Positions 1 through 9,371 are shown, numbered from the stretch's first letter. The stretch is 64,000 nucleotides of DNA from an uncultured Comamonas sp. (GCA_947306475.1 CAMZGS010000009.1:62001-126000), one strand, 5' to 3'. A program made the numbers and translations. Notes: a model not told the origin generated them from the letters alone.

Positions 1-294
1 GCGCTGGCGCATGGCGTGCATGCAGCCAGCACCACCGAGCGCCTGCGCGCTCTGGCGCAGGAGCAGGTGCTGGACGCCGATCTGGCCCAGGCCCTGGAAG
101 AAAGCCTGCACTTCTTCATGGAGCTGCGCCTGCAGGCGGGGCTGCGTGAGCTGGAGCAGGGCCAGCCCGTCACCGGGCAGGTGGACATGGCAGGCCTGAG
201 CAGCCTGGAGCGCCAGCTGCTGCACGACACACTGGCCGTGGTGCAGCGCTTCAAGGCCGTGCTGCAGCAGCGCCTGCGGCTGAACGCCGTTTAG
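1..294 (+). CDS. C-terminal part of a DUF294-type putative nucleotidyltransferase (5' end outside window)
   Basis: The reading frame is open from base 1 and ends with TAG at 292-294, giving the last 97 residues of a longer protein. The fragment has the ALxHGVxAxxTxxRLRAL segment followed by an LRLQ...L helix and a basic C-terminal helix, as in the substrate-binding C-terminal domain of DUF294 proteins. The complete CBS/DUF294 protein at 2717-4231 has the corresponding segment (IYALSGGLPAVNTRERL...), so two family members flank the exonuclease gene. The CBS and nucleotidyltransferase parts, if present, lie upstream of the window. Family membership is inferred from pattern resemblance. Function is unknown, possibly signalling. 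Confidence 0.7.
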   Translation, partial: ALAHGVHAASTTERLRALAQEQVLDADLAQALEESLHFFMELRLQAGLRELEQGQPVTGQVDMAGLSSLERQLLHDTLAVVQRFKAVLQQRLRLNAV

Positions 295-310
295 ATAATC
301 AGCAAAAAGA

Positions 311-358
311 GAGCCTGAAAGGCTTGCTGGGCAAGCGTTGCAAGCTCACTTTTTTGTG
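311..358 (+). repeat. ATAGCTG-family palindromic repeat, single-arm copy
   Basis: Downstream of the DUF294 fragment, the stretch from GCCTGAAA through CTTGCTGGGCAAGCG (323-337) to a T-run matches the right arm of the complete palindrome at 34172-34257. The 15-base core is identical in both places. It contains a small hairpin GCTTGC/GCAAGC and ends in six T, so it may also act as a transcription terminator. Confidence 0.6.
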
Positions 359-412
359 GGCTTGCTCACGGCCGGCGGACCAGATATCAGGCCATCAAGG
401 AGACATAGGACG

Positions 413-2623
413 ATGCAGAAGAAATCAGGATGGATGTTGGCCGTCGCAGTGCTTTTTGGGGGCACGGGCGTTGCGCTGGCTCTGCTGTGGGGGCTGTCGT
501 GGCTGGTGCTGGCGGCCGAGCAGCGCGCGCAGTGGGCGCAGGCCTGGGCCCAGGTGGCACCGCTGTGGTGGCTGGTCTGGGCCGTCGGTGGAGGGGCCCT
601 GCTGTGGTGCTGGCGGCGCTGGGTATGGCAGCCGCGCCAGGCACTGGCCCGTCTGGCCGAGCAAGGGCGTGTGCTGCTGACGCTGCACGATGCGCCGCCC
701 CTGGCGCCGCAGCCCGGCCAGATCCAGCCCCTGGCGGAAGTGCTGCAGACGCTGGTGGAGCAGCGCGATGGCCTGCGCCGCGACATGAAGGAAGAAGTGC
801 GCCGCGCCAGCGGTCGCATGCAGCAGGAAAAAGACCATCTGGCCGCCCTGCTGGCCGAGCTGCAACAGGCCGTGCTGGTGTGCAACCTGGAGGGGCGCAT
901 CCTGCTGTGCAACCACCTGGCGCGCCAGCAGTGGGGTGCAGGGGCAGTGGGCATTGGCCGCTCGGTGTACGGGTTGCTCGACCGTGCCGTGCTGCTGCAC
1001 GCCCTGCAGGGCATGCAGCAGCGGCTGGAGCGCGCAGCGGTGTATCCGGGGCGGCAATTTGTCACGCACACGCAGGACGGCCACCTGCTGCGCGTGCAGA
1101 TGACGCCGGTGCTGGCGGGCGAGGCCCGGCAGGCCGCTGCGGGAGCACAGCCGGCCGCCATGCCGGAGCTGACCGGCTTCATGCTGCTGCTGGAGGATGT
1201 GACGCACAGCTTTGCCGAAGAGCAGGCGCGTGACAACATGCTGCACAGCATGACCGAGGGCAATCGCGCCAGCCTGGGGGCGCTGCGTGCCGCGCTGGCC
1301 GCGCTGGACCCGCGCAAGGCCCGGCAGCCCGACGTGGCCGACGGGCAGGAGCAGCTTCCGGCCACGCCGATCAGCGCTGTGCAGGAGCGCCTGTGGCAGG
1401 TGGTGCACACCGAGCTGGAGCGTGTGAGCGGGCGCATCGAGGCGCTGGCCCAGCGCATTGCTGCCGACGTGCGCACCCGCTGGCCGCTGGAGAGCATGCT
1501 GGGTCAGGAGCTGCTGGCGGCTGTGCAGCAGCACATGCAGGAGCAGCTGACGCGGCCAGTGACGGCAGACGAGGCGGAAGACGATCTGTGGCTGCGCGTG
1601 GACAGCTATTCCCTGTTGCAGGCGCTGACCTACCTGGGAGAGCGCTTGATCAGCGAATTTGCCGTGCGCAGCCTGCGTCTGCGCCTGCAGCGTGGCGATG
1701 AGCGCTACGCGTATCTGGACCTGGTGTGGGTGGGTCATGCCATGAGCACCGAGACCGTGATGAGCTGGGAGATGGACCCCATGCAGCTGGGGGCCGAGCG
1801 CAGCACCCTGAGCGTGCGCGATGTGGTGCAGCGCCACGGTGGCTCCATGGGGTTTGAGCGCGAGCGCGCCAGCCACCAGGCGTATTTCCGCTTTCAGCTG
1901 CCCCTGGGGGCCGGTCAGTCCACGACGGCAGCACAGGCGCCCGCGCTGCCGCATGTCAGCAGCCGTCCGGAGTTCTACGACTTCGACCTGTTCCAGTACC
2001 GCGAGTCGGATAGCGACTGGGACGATCGCCCCCTGCGCAGCCTGCGCTTCACCGTATTCGATACCGAAACCACCGGGCTTGACCCGTCGGGGGGCGATCA
2101 GATCATCCAGATCGGCGCGGTGCGCATCGTCAATGGCCGTCTGCTGGCGCACGAGTGCTACGAGCAGCTGGTGCATCCGGGGCGCGACATTCCCGAGGCG
2201 GGCATCCCCATCCACGGCATCACGCCCGAGATGGTGGCCGACCAGCCGCGCATCGAGAAGGTGCTGCCGGTCTTCCACCGCTTTGCCGCAGACAGCGTGC
2301 TGGTGGCGCACAACGCAGCGTTCGACATGAAGTTCCTGCAACTGCTGGAGCAGCGCACCGGGGTGGTGTTTGCCCAGCCGGTGCTGGATACGCTGCTGCT
2401 GTCGGCCGTGGCGCATCCGAATCAGGAATCGCACCGTCTGGAAGCGCTGGCCGAGCGCTTTGGCCTGACCATCTTTGGCCGCCACACCGCCCTGGGCGAT
2501 GCCATGGTCACCGCCGAGGTCTGGCTGCACCTGATGGGGCAGCTGGAAAAAATGGGCATCCTCACCCTGAGGCAGGCCCGTGAGGCGGCGCAAAAGACCT
2601 ATTACGCGCGTCTGAAGTATTGA
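413..2623 (+). CDS. Membrane-bound degenerate sensor kinase fused to a DEDDh 3'-5' exonuclease
   Basis: 736 residues. The chosen ATG has AAGGAG at 397-402; a TTG further upstream lacks such a site. Two hydrophobic segments (about 8-33 and 46-66) are followed by a coiled stretch, a PAS-like domain (about 150-265), a region in the place of a histidine-kinase dimerisation helix but without the usual His-Glu-Leu-Arg motif (NRASLGALRAAL), and an ATPase-like fold remnant ending in QRHGGSMGFERE (His475). From about residue 545 a DnaQ/epsilon-type exonuclease follows with all active-site residues: D550 and E552 (FDTETTG), D638 (HNAAFD), H691 and D696 (HTALGD). The exonuclease should cut DNA or RNA 3'-5'. 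The kinase half looks catalytically dead and may be a sensory platform. It sits between two DUF294 genes and near a sodium symporter pair, which suggests a regulatory role in uptake rather than replication. Exonuclease call is firm; role is inference. Confidence 0.85.
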   Translation: MQKKSGWMLAVAVLFGGTGVALALLWGLSWLVLAAEQRAQWAQAWAQVAPLWWLVWAVGGGALLWCWRRWVWQPRQALARLAEQGRVLLTLHDAPPLAPQPGQIQPLAEVLQTLVEQRDGLRRDMKEEVRRASGRMQQEKDHLAALLAELQQAVLVCNLEGRILLCNHLARQQWGAGAVGIGRSVYGLLDRAVLLHALQGMQQRLERAAVYPGRQFVTHTQDGHLLRVQMTPVLAGEARQAAAGAQPAAMPELTGFMLLLEDVTHSFAEEQARDNMLHSMTEGNRASLGALRAALAALDPRKARQPDVADGQEQLPATPISAVQERLWQVVHTELERVSGRIEALAQRIAADVRTRWPLESMLGQELLAAVQQHMQEQLTRPVTADEAEDDLWLRVDSYSLLQALTYLGERLISEFAVRSLRLRLQRGDERYAYLDLVWVGHAMSTETVMSWEMDPMQLGAERSTLSVRDVVQRHGGSMGFERERASHQAYFRFQLPLGAGQSTTAAQAPALPHVSSRPEFYDFDLFQYRESDSDWDDRPLRSLRFTVFDTETTGLDPSGGDQIIQIGAVRIVNGRLLAHECYEQLVHPGRDIPEAGIPIHGITPEMVADQPRIEKVLPVFHRFAADSVLVAHNAAFDMKFLQLLEQRTGVVFAQPVLDTLLLSAVAHPNQESHRLEALAERFGLTIFGRHTALGDAMVTAEVWLHLMGQLEKMGILTLRQAREAAQKTYYARLKY

Positions 2624-2638
2624 TTTGCTTCTGATCTG

Positions 2639-2716
2639 ATAGCTGGTGGCGCCTGTCGGTTGTTTGTTTCATATATATTTATTTTTGAAATCGTTAACTG
2701 ACAGTCGCATGAAGCT
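2639..2716. repeat. Imperfect palindrome of the ATAGCTG family between convergent genes
   Basis: Arms 2641-2671 and 2686-2716 (31 bases each) face each other across a short AT-rich loop. After reverse-complementing the right arm both share AGCT, GCG, CTGTC, GTT and TTTCA blocks in the same spacing. It fills the gap between the exonuclease gene and the convergent DUF294 gene, so it could fold on either transcript and act as a bidirectional terminator. Confidence 0.65.
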
Positions 2717-4231
2717 CTATATTTGATAGCGTCTCTTGAGCACCGCCTGCAATTCCCGAACGATGCGCAAGGCTTGCTTGAGCTGGTACTTCTCAAAGCG
2801 CGAGAGCTGGCCCACGGGCAGGAAGTTGTCGGGCGATTTGCCAGCCTGGATCTGCCGGGTCTGGTGCGCCAGGCGCAGGTCGCTGACGATTTCCAGCGCA
2901 TCGCGCAGGTCGCGCGCGGCGCTGGGGCTGAGCTCGCCGCCATCCAGCGCACCGGCCTGCTCCAGACGCTCGCGCGTATTGACGGCGGGCAGCCCGCCGG
3001 AGAGGGCGTAGATGCGGGCCAGATCCACCATGGGGGCAATGGCGTTGTGCTTGAGGTCGATGCACCCCGCATGCTGCCCCTTGCGGATCACGCGCAGCCC
3101 CCCCAGCCAGCCCAGTGCCGGGTGCTGCGAGAGGGCATTGCGCACCATCAGCCCCAGAAACAGCTTGCTGTCCTGCGCCCGCGCCAGCTCCTCCTGGCGC
3201 AGCTGCTCCAGCAGGGCGGCATCGCCATCGATGGCGCGCAGGTCAAAGAACACGCTGCACAGCATCAGTGCCATGGACTCGGGTTGGTCGATCCATTGGC
3301 GAAAGTAGCGCCGCCACTGCTGTAGCGGCTGACGCCAGCGCTCGGTCATGGCCATCATGTCGCCGGGGCAATGCACGTAGCCGCAGGCGTCCAGGCCATC
3401 GCACACCTGGCGCGTCAGCGCTTCGAAGTAGGCACCGTGGGCGCTGGGGTCGTAATCGTCGGCCAGCAGCAGACAGTTGTCCTGATCGGTGCGCGCGGTC
3501 TGCTCCATGCGGGCCTGCGATCCTGCCGCCACCCAGGTCCAGGCCACCGGCGCCGGCCCCAGCTCCTGCTGCGCCAGGGCGATCAGGCGCACGGTGATGG
3601 CATCGGTCACCGTGGTCACCATGCGTGCCACGCTGTGCGCGCCGGCACCGCTGCGTGCCAGGGCCAGCTGCATGGCGGGCACCTGGGCACTGCAGGCCGC
3701 CAGGGCGGCCACGCTGTCGGCCTTGTGGATGCTGCTGGCCAGTTGCACGGGCGATGGACCCTGGTGCAGTCCCACGTCCGAAGGGGTGACCACACCCACC
3801 ACCTGGGTGCCTTGCAGCACGGGTATGTGGTGGATGTTGTGGCGTGCCATCAGCGTCAGGGCATCCAGTGCGCTGGCGCTGTCGGGCAGGTGGTGCCGTG
3901 CCGCGCTGGCAACGTCGGCCAGTGGGCGCTCGGGCGACAGCCCCTGGGCCAGGACCCGGTTGCGCAGGTCGCGGTCGGTGACGATGCCTTGCAGTTGCCC
4001 TTCATGCACCAGCAGCACCGATGAGACCCCTGCCGCCCGCATGGCCTGGGCACCTTCGCGGATGCTGGTGTCGGGCGCCGTCATCAGGGGGGCGTGTCGC
4101 ACCAGGGCAGCCAGCGGGGTTGCTAGCAAGGCGGTGCTGTCGGGCAGGGGGGAGGCGGAGGGAGGGCTGGAGGTGTCCATGGAAGGCCTGACTGCGTGCG
4201 GGTGAAAACTTTGGGAGAAAACGCTCTTCAT
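2717..4231 (-). CDS. CBS-pair plus DUF294 nucleotidyltransferase-like protein
   Basis: 504 residues. Two CBS motifs occupy roughly residues 40-165 (repeats around VSSVLLVHEGQLQGIVTDRDLR and HHIPVLQGTQVVGVVTPSDV). A nucleotidyltransferase-like DUF294 domain follows (about 190-340), with the GSQARMEQ..RTDQDN block that resembles the GSxxRxE and D-x-D region of GlnD-type enzymes, then the DUF294 C-terminal helical domain (about 350-504). CBS pairs usually bind adenine nucleotides, so this is probably a soluble nucleotide-responsive regulator. It is transcribed divergently from the DUF4212/symporter pair. Start is uncertain: the ATG at 4231 and an internal ATG at 4180 both lack a clear ribosome site. 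Confidence 0.8.
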   Translation of the reverse strand: MKSVFSQSFHPHAVRPSMDTSSPPSASPLPDSTALLATPLAALVRHAPLMTAPDTSIREGAQAMRAAGVSSVLLVHEGQLQGIVTDRDLRNRVLAQGLSPERPLADVASAARHHLPDSASALDALTLMARHNIHHIPVLQGTQVVGVVTPSDVGLHQGPSPVQLASSIHKADSVAALAACSAQVPAMQLALARSGAGAHSVARMVTTVTDAITVRLIALAQQELGPAPVAWTWVAAGSQARMEQTARTDQDNCLLLADDYDPSAHGAYFEALTRQVCDGLDACGYVHCPGDMMAMTERWRQPLQQWRRYFRQWIDQPESMALMLCSVFFDLRAIDGDAALLEQLRQEELARAQDSKLFLGLMVRNALSQHPALGWLGGLRVIRKGQHAGCIDLKHNAIAPMVDLARIYALSGGLPAVNTRERLEQAGALDGGELSPSAARDLRDALEIVSDLRLAHQTRQIQAGKSPDNFLPVGQLSRFEKYQLKQALRIVRELQAVLKRRYQI

Positions 4232-4596
4232 AGCGCAAGAAAAATTTATGTCAATACAAGTTGCGCCCGAGGATTATGTGGTTAATACCTATTCATATTA
4301 ATTTTTGTTGCGGTAAAGGGTGGCCTGTGTTTGTCGTTGTTCTTTGTTTTCTTTGACAAATTGCACGAATGGGCATTTTCCCTAGGTTTTTTGGAAAAAC
4401 CAATGTACGTAAGAGTTGCGTAAGCGAATGGCAAATGATGGCGAGTGTGCAGTCGCTCATGGCTGTGCCTTCTTGCCTTTGACATTCATCAAACTCTAAC
4501 TTGAGAAGGAGAATTGCCGTTGCGCGAAAAATCATTCGATTCATTTGAAGTTTGATTTTCAAAATTAATTTTTAAAAATGTAAAGGAGACATTGTT
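4232..4596. other. AT-rich divergent intergenic region (365 bases)
   Basis: No gene is supported here. The stretch is markedly AT-richer than its surroundings and separates two divergent genes. It contains a short inverted repeat, GGTTTTT-TGG-AAAAACC at 4385-4401, and two TTGACA hexamers (4353-4358 and around 4480) without convincing -10 partners at 16-18 bases. It presumably carries the promoters of both neighbours, but no specific operator is recognised. Confidence 0.5.
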
Positions 4597-4857
4597 TTGA
4601 AACAATTGACGGAAAGAGATCATGCCTACTGGCATGCCAACGTGAAACTCATTGCCATTTGCTTGAGCATTTGGGCTTTGGCTTCCTATGGCTTTGGTAT
4701 ATTGCTGCGTCCATTATTCATGGGCATAAAAGTTGGCGGTGCAGATCTTGGTTTCTGGTTTGCCCAGCAGGGATCCATTTTGACTTTTCTGGTCCTTATA
4801 TTTTTTTATGCATGGCGCATGAACAAGATGGACAAAGATTTTGGCCTTGAGGATTGA
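4597..4857 (+). CDS. DUF4212 small subunit of a sodium:solute symporter
   Basis: 86 residues starting at TTG, chosen because AAGGAG (4583-4588) lies 8 bases upstream and the next residues (KQLTERDHAYWHANVKLI) match the usual start of this family. Two membrane helices (about 18-38 and 50-70) are separated by a loop with GADLGFWFAQQGS and followed by a charged tail. Proteins of this type are the small partner of VC_2705-type symporters, comparable to DUF485 proteins that accompany ActP. Its stop overlaps the symporter start region, so the two are translationally coupled. Confidence 0.85.
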   Translation: MKQLTERDHAYWHANVKLIAICLSIWALASYGFGILLRPLFMGIKVGGADLGFWFAQQGSILTFLVLIFFYAWRMNKMDKDFGLED

Positions 4858-4859
4858 GT

Positions 4860-6602
4860 ATGAGTCAGTTCTGGATTAACTTCATTTTCGTGATTGGCTC
4901 ATTCGTGATCTACACGGTCATTGCGCTGTGGGCGCGAGCCAAATCCACCCGCGAGTTCTATATTGCCGGCGGCGAAGTGAACCCGGTCATGAACGGCATG
5001 GCCACGGCGGCCGACTGGCTGTCGGCGGCCTCGTTCATTTCCGTGGCGGGTCTGATCTCCGTGGGTTACGTGAACTCTTCGTTCATCATGGGCTGGACCG
5101 GTGGCTATGTGCTGCTGGCCACGCTGCTGGCGCCCTACATGCGTCGTTTTGGTGCCTACACGGTGCCGGACTTCGTGGGCAAGCGCCACGGCACCAAGGC
5201 TGCGCGCGTGGTGGCTGTGCTGTGTCTGCTCATCATCTCGCTGACCTATGTGATCGGCCAGATGACGGGCGCCGGCGTGGCCTTCTCGCGCTTCCTGGAG
5301 GTGAGCAGCACCAACGGTTTGCTGATTTCCTCCGTGGTGGTGTTCTTCTATGCCGTGCTGGGGGGCATGAAGGGCGTGACCTACACCCAGGTGGCGCAGT
5401 ACATCGTGCTGATTCTGGCCTTTACCATTCCGGCAGCCTACCTGTCGGTGATGATGACGGGTCATGTCCTGCCGCAAACCGGACTGTTCGGCACGCACGC
5501 TGCGTCGGGCTTGCCGCTGCTGGAGAAACTGAATCTGGTGGTGCGCGATCTGGGCTTCCAGGACTACACCGCCGATGTCAGCAACAAGTGGAACATGTTC
5601 CTCTTCACCCTGACCCTGATGGTGGGCACCGCTGGTCTGCCGCACGTGATCATCCGCTTCTTCACCGTGCCGAACATTCAGGATGCTCGCTGGTCGGCTG
5701 GCTGGGCGCTGGTGTTCATCGCGCTGTTCTACACCACCGTGCCCTCGCTGGCCGCCATGGCACGCTTGAACCTGCTGGAAACGGTGTACCCCGAAGGCAC
5801 CGACAAGCCGGCACTGGCCTATGACGAGCGCCCCGAGTGGTTCAAGACCTGGGAGCAGACCGGCTTGCTGAAGGTGGACGACAAGAACAAGGATGGTCGC
5901 ATCCAGTTCTATAACGAGGGCAACAAGGAGTTTGCCGCTGGCACCGCCGCCGAGCGCGGCTGGCAAGGCAACGAGCTGACCGTGAACAACGACATCCTGG
6001 TGCTGGCACTGCCCGAAGTGGCCAACATGCCTGCCTGGCTGATCGGTCTGATGGCAGCTGGCGGCATTGCAGCGGCGCTGTCCACCGCCTCGGGGCTGTT
6101 GCTGGCAATCTCTTCCGCGATCAGTCACGACCTGCTGAAGAACACCCTGATGCCGCATATCTCGGAGAAGACGGAGATGCTCTACGCCCGCTTGGCCATG
6201 ACCGGTGCCATCATCGTGGCCACATGGCTGGGATTGAATCCCCCGGGATTTGCGGCGCAGACGGTGGCACTGGCATTCGGCATGGCGGCCGCCACTCTGT
6301 TCCCGGCGCTGATGATGGGTATTTTCGTCAAGCGCGTGAACCACAAGGGGGCAGTGGCCGGCATGCTGGCCGGGGCGGCAGTGACCATCGGCTACATCTT
6401 CATGTACCTGGGCTGGTTCTTCATTCCCGGCACCAACAACTTCCCCAACACGCCTGAGTACTGGATCCTGGGCATTTCGCCTCTGTCCGTGGGTGTGATC
6501 GGTGCGCTCACCAACTTCGCGGTGGCCATCGGGGTGTCGTTGGCCACCGAGGAACCCAGTGAGGAAATTCAAGAGATGGTGCGCCGCGTGCGCTACCCCT
6601 GA
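4860..6602 (+). CDS. Sodium:solute symporter, VC_2705/ActP-like family
   Basis: 580 residues, a 13-helix sodium:solute symporter. It carries the family stretches REFYIAGGEVNPVMNGMATAADWLSAASFI near the N-terminus and GTAGLPHVIIRFFTVP around residue 260. A hydrophilic loop (about residues 310-375, rich in charged residues) interrupts the C-terminal half. The start is ATG 4860 with GAGG at 4849-4852; an in-frame TTG at 4854 is also possible. It overlaps the DUF4212 gene region and ends before a strong terminator. The likely substrate is a short carboxylate such as acetate, inferred from the family. Confidence 0.85.
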   Translation: MSQFWINFIFVIGSFVIYTVIALWARAKSTREFYIAGGEVNPVMNGMATAADWLSAASFISVAGLISVGYVNSSFIMGWTGGYVLLATLLAPYMRRFGAYTVPDFVGKRHGTKAARVVAVLCLLIISLTYVIGQMTGAGVAFSRFLEVSSTNGLLISSVVVFFYAVLGGMKGVTYTQVAQYIVLILAFTIPAAYLSVMMTGHVLPQTGLFGTHAASGLPLLEKLNLVVRDLGFQDYTADVSNKWNMFLFTLTLMVGTAGLPHVIIRFFTVPNIQDARWSAGWALVFIALFYTTVPSLAAMARLNLLETVYPEGTDKPALAYDERPEWFKTWEQTGLLKVDDKNKDGRIQFYNEGNKEFAAGTAAERGWQGNELTVNNDILVLALPEVANMPAWLIGLMAAGGIAAALSTASGLLLAISSAISHDLLKNTLMPHISEKTEMLYARLAMTGAIIVATWLGLNPPGFAAQTVALAFGMAAATLFPALMMGIFVKRVNHKGAVAGMLAGAAVTIGYIFMYLGWFFIPGTNNFPNTPEYWILGISPLSVGVIGALTNFAVAIGVSLATEEPSEEIQEMVRRVRYP

Positions 6603-6639
6603 TGGTCTGTTTGCTCAAATAACATATTGAAAACGTGAA

Positions 6640-6668
6640 ATGGGCTTTCTTCGGAAGGCCCATTTTTT
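6640..6668 (+). terminator. Rho-independent terminator after the DUF4212/symporter pair
   Basis: ATGGGCTTTC-TTCG-GAAGGCCCAT forms a 10-base stem with one G-T wobble and a UUCG loop, directly followed by six T. It ends three bases before the ribosome site of the next gene, so that gene needs its own promoter or read-through. Confidence 0.9.
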
Positions 6669-6680
6669 CAGGGAGAAAGC

Positions 6681-7190
6681 ATGATCTGGAATTTGTTGGG
6701 TGTCTTCATCATCGGTCTGTGTGCTGGTGCGCTGGGTTACGCGCTGCGCAAGTTCAGCAAGGGGCGATTGCCCAAATGGGTGATTCCTGTCTGTGCGGGC
6801 AGCGGGATGTTTGCCTATCTGGCCTATTACGACTACACGTGGTACGAATTCAAGCGCGGCCAGCTGCCGCAGGGTTCCCTGGTGCTTCAGGAACATCGAG
6901 AGTCGGATTTCTTTCGGCCCTGGAGTTATCTTGTGCCATCGGTGAACAAGTTCGATGTGGTGGATGGGCAGTATCTGGCGCGTGAGCAGGACGGGGAAAA
7001 GATCGTCCAGTACATCGTGTACCGCTTTATCAAGGACCCGACCGAGCGCGCGCAGCAGCTGACCCAGGTGCTCAATTGCCATACGCGCGAGCGCGTCGAG
7101 CAGGATGGCGCCAAGCCGCAGGCGGCGCCCAGGGTGTTGCAGCAGCCGGTGCAGGAAGCCTTGTACCGGCTTGTCTGCACGGAGCGCTGA
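6681..7190 (+). CDS. Hypothetical membrane-anchored protein
   Basis: 169 residues, ATG preceded by GGGAG at 6671-6675. Two N-terminal hydrophobic segments (about 4-22 and 32-50) with a basic linker between them (RKFSKGRLPK), then a soluble domain of about 115 residues that is probably outside the cytoplasm. No family function recognised. The soluble part contains the block KFDVVDGQYLAREQDGEKIVQYIVYRFIKDP. It lies between two symporter units and converges on actP, sharing a bidirectional terminator with it. Confidence 0.75.
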   Translation: MIWNLLGVFIIGLCAGALGYALRKFSKGRLPKWVIPVCAGSGMFAYLAYYDYTWYEFKRGQLPQGSLVLQEHRESDFFRPWSYLVPSVNKFDVVDGQYLAREQDGEKIVQYIVYRFIKDPTERAQQLTQVLNCHTRERVEQDGAKPQAAPRVLQQPVQEALYRLVCTER

Positions 7191-7249
7191 GGTGAGCTGT
7201 TGCATTGTGACCAGGACGCCACTGGCCTGTGTGTTGCAGCGTGAGGAAC

Positions 7250-7281
7250 AAAAAAGCCGGAAAGGTTTCCGGCTTTTTTTG
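7250..7281. terminator. Bidirectional terminator between hypothetical gene and actP
   Basis: A perfect inverted repeat AGCCGGAAA-GG-TTTCCGGCT is flanked by six A on the left and seven T on the right, so it can end transcripts arriving from either side. Confidence 0.92.
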
Positions 7282-7326
7282 AGGGAGCCCACGGTCTGGC
7301 GGACAGGCCGGGGCAGGCTCTGGGGA

Positions 7327-9066
7327 TCAGTGGCTGGAAGCCTTGGCAGCACCCAGACCGGTTTCCGAACGCACTTGCTGTGCGGGGAAGGCTGCGCGGT
7401 CCACCTTGGCGCGGGCGCTGTTGTCGGTGATGGAGAAGAACCACACGCCGACGAAGCCGATGGTCATGGAGAACAGGGCCGGCGAGGAGTAGGGGAACCA
7501 GGCTGAACCGGCAGGGTTGCCCAGGGTGGCTTCCCACACCGAGGGCGAGACGATGGTCAGGCCCACGGAAGAGATCAGCCCCATGAAGCCGCCGATCACG
7601 GCACCGCGGGTGGTGCAGTTCTTCCACAGCATCGACAGGATCAGCGCAGGGAAGTTGGCCGAGGCGGCCACGGCGAATGCCAGCGACACCATGAAGGCGA
7701 TGTTCTGCTTCTCGAAGGCGATGCCCAGGAGCACGGCGATCACGCCCAGGCTCATGGTGGTGATGCGCGAGACCTTCAGCTCGGCAGCGCTGTCGGCCTT
7801 GCCGTGCTTGAGTACGGTGGCGTACAGGTCGTGCGAGACGGCGGAAGCGCCGGACAGCGTCAGACCTGCCACCACGGCCAGGATGGTGGCGAAGGCCACG
7901 GCCGAGATGAAGCCGTAGAACACGTCACCGCCCACGCTCTTGGCCACCAGCACCGCTGCCATGTTGGCCGTGCCGGCGCCGCCGTGGATCACGCCCTTGG
8001 TGGTGTCGGCCATTTCGGGGTTGGTCAGCACCAGGGTGATGGCGCCAAAGCCGATGATGAAGATCAGGATGTAGAAGTAGCCGATCCACACCGATGCCCA
8101 GCCCACCGACTTGCGGGCTTCACGTGCGTTGGGCACGGTGAAGAAGCGCATCAGGATGTGGGGCAGACCGGCGGTACCGAACATCAGCGCCATGCCGAAG
8201 GAGATGGCCGAGATCGGATCCTTGATGAAGCCGCCGGGGCCCATGATGGACAGGCCGGCCTTGGCCGCTTCCTCAGGCGTCTTGCCCGAGTTGGCGGCGA
8301 TCTGCGTGCGCACTTCCACGCCCTTGGCAAACAGCGCTTCGGGGCTGAAGCCGTACTGTGCCAGCACCATGAAGGCCATGAAGGTCACACCAAACAGCAG
8401 CAGGCAGGCCTTGATGATCTGCACCCAGGTGGTGGCCGTCATGCCGCCAAAGAGCACGTACACCATCATCAGCACACCCACCAGCACCACGGCAACCCAG
8501 TACTCCAGGCCGAACAGCAGCTTGATGAGCTGGCCGGCACCGACCATCTGGGCGATCAGGTAGAACGCCACCACGATGAGCGTGCCCGAGGCTGCGAACA
8601 GGCGGATCGGGCCTTGTTCAAAGCGGTAGCCGGCCACGTCGGCAAAGGTGAACTTGCCCAGGTTGCGCAGGCGGTCGGCCATCAGGAAGGTGATGACGGG
8701 CCAGCCCACCAGGAAGCCGATGGAGTAGATCAGCCCGTCGTAGCCGGTAGCCATCACCGCTGCCGAAATACCCAGGAACGATGCGGCCGACATGTAGTCG
8801 CCGGCAATTGCAAGGCCGTTCTGAAAGCCGGTGATGCCACCGCCGGCGGTGTAGAAGTCGGCGGCCGACTTGGTCTTGCTGGCAGCCCATTTGGTGATCC
8901 ACAGGGTACCTGCCACGAACACGCCGAACATGATGATGGCGATCCAGTTGGTCTGCTGCTTGGCAGCTTCACCGATGTCGCCGCCAGCGGCCAGGGCCAG
9001 CGGGCTGGCCGTCAGGGCGGCCAGGGCCAGCGCGAGGCTGGCGGGGTTCTTCACAACACGAGTCAT
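7327..9066 (-). CDS. actP: Cation/acetate symporter ActP
   Basis: 579 residues. A cleavable-looking signal segment (about 1-27, ending LALAAGG) precedes 13 membrane helices, the usual ActP layout and length. Family stretches include [32 protein letters not shown] and [24 protein letters not shown]. It imports acetate and other short carboxylates with a cation. Its ATG overlaps the stop of the DUF485 gene (ATGA at 9063-9066), so the two form one coupled operon. Confidence 0.95.
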   Translation of the reverse strand: MTRVVKNPASLALALAALTASPLALAAGGDIGEAAKQQTNWIAIIMFGVFVAGTLWITKWAASKTKSAADFYTAGGGITGFQNGLAIAGDYMSAASFLGISAAVMATGYDGLIYSIGFLVGWPVITFLMADRLRNLGKFTFADVAGYRFEQGPIRLFAASGTLIVVAFYLIAQMVGAGQLIKLLFGLEYWVAVVLVGVLMMVYVLFGGMTATTWVQIIKACLLLFGVTFMAFMVLAQYGFSPEALFAKGVEVRTQIAANSGKTPEEAAKAGLSIMGPGGFIKDPISAISFGMALMFGTAGLPHILMRFFTVPNAREARKSVGWASVWIGYFYILIFIIGFGAITLVLTNPEMADTTKGVIHGGAGTANMAAVLVAKSVGGDVFYGFISAVAFATILAVVAGLTLSGASAVSHDLYATVLKHGKADSAAELKVSRITTMSLGVIAVLLGIAFEKQNIAFMVSLAFAVAASANFPALILSMLWKNCTTRGAVIGGFMGLISSVGLTIVSPSVWEATLGNPAGSAWFPYSSPALFSMTIGFVGVWFFSITDNSARAKVDRAAFPAQQVRSETGLGAAKASSH

Positions 9067-9371
9067 TTGGTCACATCCTTGAGCAGGTCTTCGGTCATGG
9101 CGTCGAATTTGTTGTTGGCCATGTACACGTAGTACACGGTGATGGCGATGGTGAACAGGATCACCCCCATGCCCAGGGGAATGCCCAGGGTGGTCACGCC
9201 TTCACCGATGGGCCGTGCCAGCAGCTCTTTGTCGAATGCGATCAGGCCGACGTAGCCGTAATAGACGATCAGCATCAGGATGGTGAGTGTCACCCCCAGC
9301 GGATTGCGCTTGGCGCGCAACTCCTTGTACTTGGGGTGGCTCTGGATTTTGTCGACGATTGGGTCGCTCAT
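9063..9371 (-). CDS. yjcH: DUF485 inner-membrane protein (YjcH-like)
   Basis: 102 residues with two membrane helices (about 23-43 and 62-84) and the typical N-terminus [22 protein letters not shown]. The ATG at 9371 has AAGGAGG a few bases upstream; an upstream in-frame start adds 18 residues unlike the family. DUF485 proteins are co-encoded with ActP, and here the stop overlaps the actP start by ATGA. It is probably an accessory subunit or assembly partner of the acetate symporter. Confidence 0.92.
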   Translation of the reverse strand: MSDPIVDKIQSHPKYKELRAKRNPLGVTLTILMLIVYYGYVGLIAFDKELLARPIGEGVTTLGIPLGMGVILFTIAITVYYVYMANNKFDAMTEDLLKDVTK

